Shown piece by piece: positions 9,165 through 16,089 of a stretch of 64,000 nt of DNA. Where the stretch lies: NCBI GenBank assembly GCA_019419865.1, contig JAHZIG010000006.1:86642-150641 (forward strand), given 5' to 3'. Within the stretch, counting starts at the first letter, position 1, and the number at the start of each line of letters is the position of its first letter. The position numbers were made by a program, and so were the translations under genes. Origin of the DNA: Clostridiales bacterium. Lineage in GTDB: Bacteria; Bacillota; Clostridia; Monoglobales; Monoglobaceae. The notes beneath the pieces are model-generated. The model saw nothing but the letters and a program-made list of their open reading frames with translations, ran no database searches and was not told the origin of the DNA.

Positions 9165-9374
9165 TTACAATACCTGTTTTCTGATTTTTGCAATCTTTCT
9201 ACGACATGATTCTAATTCTACTGCAATAGAGCCATCTTCTGAATCGGGCTGAAAAAACTGTCTGAGCATTGCCAGTCCATCAGCAACCATAGCAAGATTA
9301 GCCGCTATGACTTCATCAGCAGACAGAGCTTTATTAGTTTGTGGTTTTTCAATTACTTGTATCATTTCATTCAA
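9165..9374 (-). CDS. Small island protein, 69 aa (EKP family, copy 2)
   Basis: A short, largely helical protein of unknown function. Its start (MIQVIEKP at residues 4-11) closely resembles the start of the upstream gene product (MISIVEKP), and both have a hydrophobic helix of similar spacing, so the two are probably paralogues. The gene overlaps its upstream neighbour by 8 nt and ends just before a strong terminator, so the two are cotranscribed. Such genes beside large serine recombinases are sometimes accessory or regulatory, but no domain is recognised. Confidence 0.7.
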   Translation of the reverse strand: MNEMIQVIEKPQTNKALSADEVIAANLAMVADGLAMLRQFFQPDSEDGSIAVELESCRRKIAKIRKQVL

Positions 9375-9606
9375 CAGCCTTTCTCACTTTTGGATTTGTA
9401 GATATAATGAGATTGATTTTCTCTATACAATCATTTAATACATCTGTCATTATACTTTCACTATGGAGTTCAATAACAAGATTTTTTGCTTCTATCAGAC
9501 AGTCCAACGCTATTTGAAGATTTACTAATATAATGTCTGTCATATCATTTACATTAGCTGATACTTTTACCTCGACATTTTCAGGCTTTTCAACAATAGA
9601 TATCAT
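9367..9606 (-). CDS. Small island protein, 79 aa (EKP family, copy 1)
   Basis: An unrecognised small protein that begins MISIVEKPENVEV and is followed by an amphipathic helix-rich segment. The ribosome site is AAGGAGAT before the ATG. It is first in a two-gene operon with its apparent paralogue. No catalytic motif or membrane segment is seen. Its function is unknown; its place next to the recombinase suggests a role in the element's regulation or maintenance. Confidence 0.7.
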   Translation of the reverse strand: MISIVEKPENVEVKVSANVNDMTDIILVNLQIALDCLIEAKNLVIELHSESIMTDVLNDCIEKINLIISTNPKVRKAVE

Positions 9607-9674
9607 TTTAACATCTCCTTCCGTTCATCACTTCATTTATTCAGGCAGAGAATGTGTACATTTTTATTGAGATA

Positions 9675-9706
9675 ATAAATAAGTGCCCTGCAATTTGGCA
9701 AGGCAC
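9675..9706 (-). terminator. Terminator of the secreted-protein operon
   Basis: On the minus strand, a 9-bp stem GTGCCTTGC / GCAGGGCAC with a 6-nt loop is followed by TTATTT. It lies downstream of the two copper-amine-oxidase-N-like genes. Confidence 0.7.
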
Positions 9707-9747
9707 CTATTATCATGTTATTACGACAGTTTACAGTCTACTTACGA

Positions 9748-10815
9748 TTACCGTTGTTTTAAAATGGTACTATCATAATAAACCTTTATAAGGATAACAC
9801 TTCCTTGATTGGTTCCATCGGATGAAACCATAAAATTAAAAAATTTCCCTTTTTCATCAAAGCATGGCTCTCCCTCTGCCTGTAAAATATAATACTTATC
9901 TTTTATCATATTATAGGCAGTTTCAGCATTAAATGCTTCTATTAAAGCATTTTCTTCATCTGTTTTTCTATTTCCTGAAGTGTCACCTGTGATAACCACG
10001 GTTTTAGTTTCATCATTCCATTCTACGGCTGTACTGAGTGCTTCTGCAACTGCACGAACCGGGATCAATGTTCTATCATTAACGATAATAGGCTGGGTAT
10101 ATAGATCGATTTCTTTAAAAGACAAATCTTCTCCCAACTTACCTTTTAACATATACCAATTACCATCGCCTTCCAAGTCCATAGTTAATCTTATAATTGT
10201 ACCATTTTTTATAGCAGTTATAATGGGTTCAATACCTCCTCCAATATCATGTTCATCCCAATAAACATCAGCACCAAGAGCTTCAAAAACTTTTCGCATC
10301 GGAACCATTACACGGTCGTCTTTCATTACTGGCTGCTGATCAAAAACAAGAGGGACGCCGTTTACCGTAACAGAAATATTATCCTCTTCAATATTATGTG
10401 TTATCAATTGAAATCCCGATTTTGTTAGTTGTCCGCATCCGTTATTTTTTACATCTGTTTCAAACCATATTCCATCATTGTTAAATATCAAAGTTACCGT
10501 CCAAGACCATTGGTTATACCCTTGGGCTGTAAGCGTTGCCGTATTATTTACAATGGGAACCTGATATCCCTTAATTTCATCAGTAAAATGATACGCCGTG
10601 ACGCTGAAAGTGAAATTCACATAGCTGTTTGTACACTCCGTAATTTTCAAATCAGCGCTGCCCAAAGAAAATCGATCTTCTCCTGCAGATTCGCTTATCC
10701 AATACCAATCGCCTATATATGATGAATAATCAACTTCGGTATATGCAAATACAGATATATTTAAAATATTCATGCTTAAAATACATACAACTAAAAATGA
10801 TACAAATTTTTTCAT
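9748..10815 (-). CDS. Secreted protein with copper amine oxidase N-like (stalk) domain
   Basis: This 355-aa protein has an N-terminal signal peptide (MKKFVSFLVVCILSMNILNISVFA, cleaved about residue 24). A beta-rich domain of about 110 residues opens with DYSSYIGDWYW. Then come two copies of the copper amine oxidase N-terminal-like motif, recognisable by FDQQPVMKDDRVMVPMRKVFEALGA and IIVNDRTLIPVRAVAEAL. In Clostridia these stalk domains occur in surface or secreted proteins and do not imply amine oxidase activity. It lies 27 nt behind a paralogue in the same operon. It is cargo of the island; the role is unknown. Confidence 0.82.
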   Translation of the reverse strand: MKKFVSFLVVCILSMNILNISVFAYTEVDYSSYIGDWYWISESAGEDRFSLGSADLKITECTNSYVNFTFSVTAYHFTDEIKGYQVPIVNNTATLTAQGYNQWSWTVTLIFNNDGIWFETDVKNNGCGQLTKSGFQLITHNIEEDNISVTVNGVPLVFDQQPVMKDDRVMVPMRKVFEALGADVYWDEHDIGGGIEPIITAIKNGTIIRLTMDLEGDGNWYMLKGKLGEDLSFKEIDLYTQPIIVNDRTLIPVRAVAEALSTAVEWNDETKTVVITGDTSGNRKTDEENALIEAFNAETAYNMIKDKYYILQAEGEPCFDEKGKFFNFMVSSDGTNQGSVILIKVYYDSTILKQR

Positions 10816-10842
10816 AATGTAAGTACCTCCAAGTTTGATTCA

Positions 10843-11973
10843 TTATTTCAATATACTGTCAGAACTTTTAATATAAAAATCTATGGTTTGCGGCTTTATA
10901 TTCATAAATTCCGATGAGGTAATATCAAGTATAACTTTATTATTCCCAAATTGCATTGTGCCGCTGATAGGCGCGCTTGAATTTTCATTTCTGACAGTGG
11001 AAAAATCGACTTTTCCATCACTGTTTATACTTGCTTTTTGGTTTTCATAGCCTGCCAAACGGTAAAATAATATATCATAATAAACGATTCCGTTAGAGAT
11101 TTCATTGATAATCAGTTCAACATCAGGAGTCGTTGCGCCCGGATTAAAATACTGCCATACCCCGATATAATTTGAGTAATCTTCTGTGCCGGATGGCTCT
11201 GTGATAGTAACGGTTTTGGTATTCCCATACCAATTTACGTCATATCCCGCACATTGGGAAATAACTCTAACAGGAACAAGAACTCGGTCGCCTATCAGCA
11301 TTGGACTGACGTCAAGACCTATGAGATTGTCGTTGTGATAAAGCTCTTTATCATTGACCCACATATTCAGTACATTGTCGCTGTTTTTAGCAGTTACCTG
11401 CTGTCTGCTTTCGTTCCACTCAACCTCATAACCCAATGCTTCAAAGATAGCCCGTACTGGAACCAAAACCCTATCATCATACATGATTGGTTTCTGATCA
11501 AACATAATTGGAACTCCGTTTAAGCTGACAATAATATCATCCTCTTCAATCGTGTGGGCAATATACTGGAAATTTGGTTTGTAAAACATCATGCCATGAG
11601 TTGATGGCACACTACCATTTTCAGAAGATGTCCAATCAACCCAAATACCACTGTCTCCAAGACTCATGTTAAAATTTCCGCTTATAACATAATGATCCCA
11701 AAGATTATCATCCCATACTTCATAATACTCACCATAGACATTTGTTCCATCAACCGCAGCATTGGTTACGCTTACTGCAAATTGACCGTACCGAAAATAA
11801 AAGCTCATAGCGGTATCAGTACAAGATTTTATCTGCAATTCGCTGTCTCCCGCGTCCCAATGCCAGTTGCCCTCATAGCATGAATAGTCAATAACTGTAT
11901 AAGCCGAAACAGGCATAACAAAAAGACTACACAGCATAATAACAATTAACAACAAACTAATTTGTTTTTTCAT
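10843..11973 (-). CDS. Secreted protein with copper amine oxidase N-like domain, paralogue
   Basis: This 376-aa protein is built like the downstream gene product. It has a signal peptide to about residue 24, a first beta domain starting DYSCYEGNWHWDAGDSELQIK, and paired stalk motifs (FDQKPIMYDDRVLVPVRAIFEALGY and MLIGDRVLVPVRVISQCAGY). A C-terminal repeat of the first domain type (DYSNYIGVWQYF) follows. Ribosome site GAGGTG. The two genes are clearly a tandem duplication that has diverged. Possible surface-binding function; no enzymatic residues are recognised. Confidence 0.82.
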   Translation of the reverse strand: MKKQISLLLIVIMLCSLFVMPVSAYTVIDYSCYEGNWHWDAGDSELQIKSCTDTAMSFYFRYGQFAVSVTNAAVDGTNVYGEYYEVWDDNLWDHYVISGNFNMSLGDSGIWVDWTSSENGSVPSTHGMMFYKPNFQYIAHTIEEDDIIVSLNGVPIMFDQKPIMYDDRVLVPVRAIFEALGYEVEWNESRQQVTAKNSDNVLNMWVNDKELYHNDNLIGLDVSPMLIGDRVLVPVRVISQCAGYDVNWYGNTKTVTITEPSGTEDYSNYIGVWQYFNPGATTPDVELIINEISNGIVYYDILFYRLAGYENQKASINSDGKVDFSTVRNENSSAPISGTMQFGNNKVILDITSSEFMNIKPQTIDFYIKSSDSILK

Positions 11974-12013
11974 AAGTTTACACCTCTTAAATTTTATTTT
12001 TATGGAGAATAAT

Positions 12014-12295
12014 TTACATCTTGCTATCCCTATATTCCTGCCGTACTACCGTTTCCCCACACCGTTTGCATAGGTAGGTTACTTCATAATAAGTACGGAT
12101 AACGGGAATACTTTTACCATATCCACGTTTTAAAAATCTGCATTTTTCCACCATCATATTGCAACTCCCTGTTTCCTCTCGCTTGACTTCCGACAGAGAA
12201 CACCATGACTTACACCGTGGGCATTCAATATCAAAAATCTTTGGTACTGCATGGAGTGCAACAAGACCAAGAATCGCTATAGTGCTTGATTTCAT
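12014..12295 (-). CDS. Small zinc-ribbon-like protein
   Basis: The 93-aa protein has an N-terminal hydrophobic stretch (about residues 3-18). A CPRCKSWC pair then lies near residues 25-32 and a CKRCG pair near residue 76, consistent with one or two Zn-binding ribbons. The ribosome site GGAGGTG overlaps a GCGAATTC motif directly before the ATG. It has its own consensus promoter at 12400-12428. It probably leads the operon with the two secreted proteins. No specific function can be assigned. Confidence 0.65.
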   Translation of the reverse strand: MKSSTIAILGLVALHAVPKIFDIECPRCKSWCSLSEVKREETGSCNMMVEKCRFLKRGYGKSIPVIRTYYEVTYLCKRCGETVVRQEYRDSKM

Positions 12296-12399
12296 GCGAA
12301 TTCACCTCCTTCAAGAAATGAATTCGTGTTATAATTACAATTCCCTGCTTTTAGCAGATATTATTTTATAAAAGGATAAAAACACGAAACCACAGTATC

Positions 12400-12428
12400 A
12401 GTATATCATAAACCCTGCCAACTGTCAA
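12400..12428 (-). promoter_or_regulatory. Promoter of the minus-strand cargo operon
   Basis: On the minus strand, TTGACA (12428-12423), 17 bp, TATACT (12405-12400). A near-consensus promoter about 100 nt upstream of the zinc-ribbon gene, divergent from the XRE gene. Confidence 0.75.
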
Positions 12429-12500
12429 GTTACAACATCTAAATGATAAGGAAACATCTTTTTGATTATAGTAAAATTATAATAGAATTGAGGTGAGTGC

Positions 12501-12812
12501 ATGGGAAAAGAATTATTGTTACTATCTGAGAAAATAAAAGTCATTCGTGAACAACTGGGAATGACACAAGCGGAACTTGCTCGAAAACTGGGATTGACCC
12601 GCTCCAGTATTAACGGTTGGGAAATGGGCTTGTCCGTTCCATCTACTCAATATATAGTTGAATTGGCGAAACTGTTTCGTGTATCTACCGATTATCTGCT
12701 CGGCATGGAACACGGAGCGGTATTAAATATAGATGATTTGACCGAAAAGGAAGTGTCTGTTTTACTTGATGTGGCAAATTGCTTTCGTGCAAAACAGATG
12801 AATGATGAATAA
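12501..12812 (+). CDS. XRE-family transcriptional regulator
   Basis: The 103-aa protein has an N-terminal lambda-repressor-like helix-turn-helix at about residues 9-65 (LSEKIKVIREQLGMTQAELARKLGL then SRSSINGWEMG-type recognition helix, and YLLGME at the end). A short helical tail follows. Ribosome site TTGAGGTGAG. It is divergent from the cargo operon and likely controls island genes. The GCGAATTC sites spread across the island regulatory regions are candidate operators, but that link is not demonstrated. Confidence 0.88.
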   Translation: MGKELLLLSEKIKVIREQLGMTQAELARKLGLTRSSINGWEMGLSVPSTQYIVELAKLFRVSTDYLLGMEHGAVLNIDDLTEKEVSVLLDVANCFRAKQMNDE

Positions 12813-13288
12813 CCCTTGATTTGTCCTCTAAACCGTCTATCACTTATATACGGCAACCTGCCCGATGAAATAGATTGCAACGGCTTAACGTCCTTTTAAC
12901 ACGTCAAGAGCAGGACAATACATAGGCATAAAATTCCAATAATCCAAAAGTAAATACTAAAATTGTCAAACCACACTTTAAAAGGTGTGGTTTTTCTGTT
13001 GTGATTTTTACCGAAATTTTCTATACCTAACTTTAGATATATGTGCATATTAAACAAAGAAAAAGCGAATTCGATAGGTGTTTTACGCAAAACAATGCGA
13101 ATTCACTCACAAATTTTTGACCCTAAAAAAGTAATACCCCCCACTTTTTCGACCTGAATATAAGACAGGTTGTTGTGAATGCATGTGCATTTACAATGAC
13201 CGTACAGAGGAAAGGGGGATTTTAATGTATTTTGATTCTGGATAAGAAAATCCAATTTAAGAACGTTAAAAATAAATTATAGAATTAA
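12813..13288 (+). other. Island regulatory/possible origin region before the primase
   Basis: About 540 bases lie between the XRE gene and the primase. They hold a strong terminator (12968-12995), two GCGAATTC motifs (13065 and 13097), a palindrome AATGCA-TG-TGCATT near 13176-13190 and an AAAGGGGG string. A 64-aa minus frame (12896-13090) crosses the terminator and is not credible. Non-coding DNA directly upstream of a D5-type primase is a natural place for a replication origin, but iterons are not obvious. Confidence 0.45.
12968..12995 (+). terminator. Intrinsic terminator downstream of the XRE gene
   Basis: The stem AAACCACACTTT / AAGGTGTGGTTT (one G-U pair, 2-nt loop region) is followed by TTTTT. 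It would end transcription coming from 12501-12812. Confidence 0.8.
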
Positions 13289-13339
13289 GGCTCTGCTAAC
13301 AAGAGCCGGACTGTTCTTTGACAATTTAATAGCAGAGCC
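13289..13339 (+). promoter_or_regulatory. Leader with alternative pairings before the primase gene
   Basis: GGCTCTGCTA (13289-13298) can pair with TAGCAGAGCC (13330-13339), a perfect 10-bp stem. Alternatively GGCTC can pair with the nearer GAGCC (13303-13307). The outer stem ends 4 nt before the AAAGAGGTG ribosome site. This looks like a translational or attenuation switch on primase expression; it is inferred from the sequence only. Confidence 0.4.
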
Positions 13340-13354
13340 AGAAAGAGGTGTAAC

Positions 13355-14782
13355 ATGACGCAAGATGAAATCATGCGGTCAAAATGGGTGGCAAGGAATG
13401 CAGACGGTAAGGTATATATAGTTACACAGGAGCTTTATAAATACCTTCACGATTTTGTCCATCTAATTACAACAGATAGCGGCAACATATATTTGTACGA
13501 TGGCAGTGGGGTCTGGAAACAAATTACGCCAAATACCTGTAAAGGTATCATCAAAGGCTTTTTGCCAATCAGATACAGAACCTATAGGCATTGGAATTCG
13601 ATATTTGAAGAATTTATGACAGATTTATCTGATGTTGAAGAAAAAGACTTCAACTCCGATGAGAATATTATAAATTTTCAAAACGGAATTCTGGATTTGA
13701 GGACAATGGAATTAAATCCACACAGTCCAAAGTGCCTATCAACAATTCAAATACCTTGTGCATACAATCCAGATTTAACTTGGGATAATGCACCGGTATT
13801 CAAGAAGTATCTGACGGATTTACTTGGTGATGATGAAGTTACTAAAGTATTTTTACTGGAATTCCTCGGTGCTATTATTGCCAATGTCTATGGTTGGCGA
13901 TACAAGAAAATGTTGCTGATGGTTGGAGACGGAAACACGGGCAAGTCAGTTTTTCGAGAATTGGCAATGCACTTGGTAGGATTGGATAATTGTGTATCTA
14001 TTGAGCTGAAAAGGCTTGGCGAACGGTTTGGTAGTTCTGCCCTATACGGAAAGCGCCTTGCAGGCAGTGGAGATCTCGGATTCGTTGAGTTACCAGAGGT
14101 CAACATTATCAAGCAGTTAACTGGCGGAGATGAATTGTTTGCGGAGTTTAAAGGTAAAGATAGTTTCACCTTTAGATATGACGGTTTTTTGTGGTGCAAC
14201 TGCAATCGATTACCTTACTTCCGCTCGGACCGTGGACAATGGGTATATTCTCGCTATGCCATAGTGAGGTGCAACAACGTGATTCCACCAGAAAAACAAG
14301 ACAAGCAATTGCTGGATAAGTTGATAGCTGAAAAAGAAGCTATTGTAAATATAGCGCTTCAACACTTCCGCAAGACAATAGAGCGTGGCTATCGTTTTAC
14401 TGAAAGCGAAAGCATGAGGGTAGAACGAGAACGGTACACTATTGAAAATAATTCGTTATTAACATTCGTAAAAGAGAGATGTGTGCTGTTGAAAGGTTAT
14501 ACGAAACGGGCGGAATTCAACGAAGCCTATGTGCAATGGTGCCAGAAAAATCTGGTAAAACCAGAGCGGCAGAGAGATATTGGTCGCCAGCTGGCGGAAA
14601 CATTTGGCATTACAGCTACTAAGAGAAACGGTTATTTTATATACAATCTAAGCATTCCCGATGAAGATTATGAAGCTATAGCAGAATACAGTTATAATCA
14701 ACTAAAAGCCATCGTGAAAAGTAAAGAAAATCAAAACAACTCCTCGGGTTCTAACGAATCCTCAGAGGGAAAAGAGCGGTAA
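13355..14782 (+). CDS. D5/P4-type primase-helicase (SF3 helicase)
   Basis: The 475-aa protein has a D5_N-like region at about residues 80-180 and an SF3 helicase core. Walker A is GDGNTGKS (about residues 190-197). The arginine-finger and sensor region lies around LWCNCNRLPYFRSD, and a C-terminal winged-helix region (about 365-455) follows. It matches phage/plasmid primase P4-family proteins used by satellites and integrative elements to start their own replication. A separate N-terminal primase domain is absent or very short. It heads a rightward operon with two tiny ORFs. Confidence 0.9.
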   Translation: MTQDEIMRSKWVARNADGKVYIVTQELYKYLHDFVHLITTDSGNIYLYDGSGVWKQITPNTCKGIIKGFLPIRYRTYRHWNSIFEEFMTDLSDVEEKDFNSDENIINFQNGILDLRTMELNPHSPKCLSTIQIPCAYNPDLTWDNAPVFKKYLTDLLGDDEVTKVFLLEFLGAIIANVYGWRYKKMLLMVGDGNTGKSVFRELAMHLVGLDNCVSIELKRLGERFGSSALYGKRLAGSGDLGFVELPEVNIIKQLTGGDELFAEFKGKDSFTFRYDGFLWCNCNRLPYFRSDRGQWVYSRYAIVRCNNVIPPEKQDKQLLDKLIAEKEAIVNIALQHFRKTIERGYRFTESESMRVERERYTIENNSLLTFVKERCVLLKGYTKRAEFNEAYVQWCQKNLVKPERQRDIGRQLAETFGITATKRNGYFIYNLSIPDEDYEAIAEYSYNQLKAIVKSKENQNNSSGSNESSEGKER

Positions 14783-14911
14783 CCAAGACACAAGGGCGTA
14801 AAGGGCGAGTATAACAGACTTTGGAACGAGTTTTGAAAAAAGCTAAAGCGAAAAGAGGACAGAACTTGCCCCTCGCGCCCCAAACGTTAAGGAAAGGGGG
14901 AACAGGACAAT

Positions 14912-15097
14912 CTGAAAGTCATTTTTGAATATCCAGAAGATGAATCTGGAATGGTAGAACTACGCAGAAGAGTAACGGCAGTGCATATTGAAGCTATTAA
15001 CCTACAACTACAAGATATGTCCTGTCCCACATTCCAGAAGTTGGAACTTATAGATAGCATGATGGATGAATTAAGAAAGGAAGATAAAAATGCATGA
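14912..15097 (+). CDS. Small island ORF, 61 aa, non-ATG start
   Basis: A reading frame of 61 codons begins at CTG (14912), behind AAAGGGGG, with product start LKVIFEYPEDESG and end KEDKNA. No ATG, GTG or TTG lies in a suitable place before residue 14, so CTG or an internal ATG must be used. The frame overlaps the next ORF by 8 nt, which supports translational coupling. It is acidic and helical; function unknown. Confidence 0.5.
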   Translation: MKVIFEYPEDESGMVELRRRVTAVHIEAINLQLQDMSCPTFQKLELIDSMMDELRKEDKNA

Positions 15098-15254
15098 TGA
15101 ATATTATGAAGTATACCAGATAATAGATAAACTGATATGTGAGAAATTTCGTTGTAACAGTATATATGATTTATTTATGGGACCTTGTGACGCTATGGCA
15201 GAATTGAGAAAAAAGTTTCCTAAACCAACATGGGAAGTAACCATAGACGAATGA
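15090..15254 (+). CDS. Small island ORF, 54 aa
   Basis: ATG at 15090 overlaps the end of the preceding ORF and follows AAGGAAG. The product is MHDEYYEVYQ... ending in TWEVTIDE, with three Cys and no clear domain. It is probably the last gene of the primase operon. Function unknown. Confidence 0.5.
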   Translation: MHDEYYEVYQIIDKLICEKFRCNSIYDLFMGPCDAMAELRKKFPKPTWEVTIDE

Positions 15255-15270
15255 GAGAAGAACGAAGCGG

Positions 15271-15828
15271 TCAGCGATTGACCGCTTTTTTCATGTCTAA
15301 AAGCTGTTCTAAAGCAGATTTGGGAAGCCTTGTTATTTCCTGCGACCATCGTTTTACAGTCGCCAAATTGACGTTTAACCGCTCTGCTACATCTGATAGA
15401 GATAAACATAGTGATTTTCGCAGTTGTTTGAAACCCTCTGCCTGCCCATGATAGATGAATAGGTTATACTCATCTAATAGGTCAGTAATTAGAATATGAT
15501 AGAAGTCAGCAATTTTCTGCATTCGGTCAATTGGATAATAATCAGTTTTTCTACTCTCATATTTAGCATATACCGTCCTGTCAACATTCAGCAGATGAGC
15601 AAGGTCATTTTGCGATAGATTATTTTGATGACGATAAAAACGCAATTTATCCGCCATATTATCAATTTCATCGGGTGTGGAGTACATTAAGTCAAATTTT
15701 TTGACTCTGCTCAACCTCTTATTACTCTTTAATTCATAATAGAACGTATATATAAGCATTGGGCGGTACTCGATATTTAACGCATTTCGTCTAACAAATA
15801 GATATACAGAATCGTTTACATTTTGCAA
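15271..15828 (-). CDS. Double helix-turn-helix regulator-like protein
   Basis: The 185-aa product has two XRE-type helix-turn-helix segments: residues 60-118 (KLRFYRHQNNLSQNDLAHLL onward) and 132-175 (FKQLRKSLCLSLSDVAERL onward). A conserved-looking region around KRLSRVKKFDLMYSTPDEID precedes them. The start is uncertain. The first usable start is TTG at 15828, but the same frame stays open to 15945 without any ATG, so the protein may be longer or may have lost its start. It ends 17 nt from the converging small ORF. Likely a regulator of the island. Confidence 0.7.
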   Translation of the reverse strand: MQNVNDSVYLFVRRNALNIEYRPMLIYTFYYELKSNKRLSRVKKFDLMYSTPDEIDNMADKLRFYRHQNNLSQNDLAHLLNVDRTVYAKYESRKTDYYPIDRMQKIADFYHILITDLLDEYNLFIYHGQAEGFKQLRKSLCLSLSDVAERLNVNLATVKRWSQEITRLPKSALEQLLDMKKAVNR

Positions 15829-16019
15829 TAATCGCCATTGCTCGCAGAAAGGAGCGGTATTTGCCTCTTTCTCATCAAAAAGAGCCGTAACAATAGGGGC
15901 GTTTATTGATATAGAAGCTTTGTAAAAATTATTTTTTAGCAGTTTTTATATATTTTTTATTACATGATTATGCATTTTGATGAAATTGTTTTTAAGGTTA
16001 TTTGAGTGATATGAACATA
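15829..16019. other. AT-rich spacer before the candidate defence gene
   Basis: About 190 bases, partly covered by the open upstream extension of the double-HTH frame. One candidate for the right end of the recombinase island lies here: the string TTTTTATATATTTTTTATT near 15943-15961 resembles the T-rich DNA beyond the gap terminator. The evidence is weak. Confidence 0.3.
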
Positions 16020-16048
16020 TTGACCTAATTTAATTAAATTGATATAAT
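16020..16048 (+). promoter_or_regulatory. Promoter of the candidate defence gene
   Basis: TTGACC (16020-16025), 17 bp, TATAAT (16043-16048), 42 nt upstream of the ATG. It indicates a free-standing transcription unit. Confidence 0.75.
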
Positions 16049-16089
16049 CAATGTGTTCTATCATTTTGTTGTGGGAGGGTGATATTAAT

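Noticed and set aside
12896..13090. 64-aa minus-strand ORF with a hydrophobic C-terminus
   Set aside because: Crosses a strong terminator hairpin and lacks a convincing ribosome site; composition is that of non-coding AT-rich DNA.
13176..13190. AATGCATGTGCATT palindrome as an oriT nick site
   Set aside because: No relaxase gene is present in the island, and one short palindrome is insufficient evidence.
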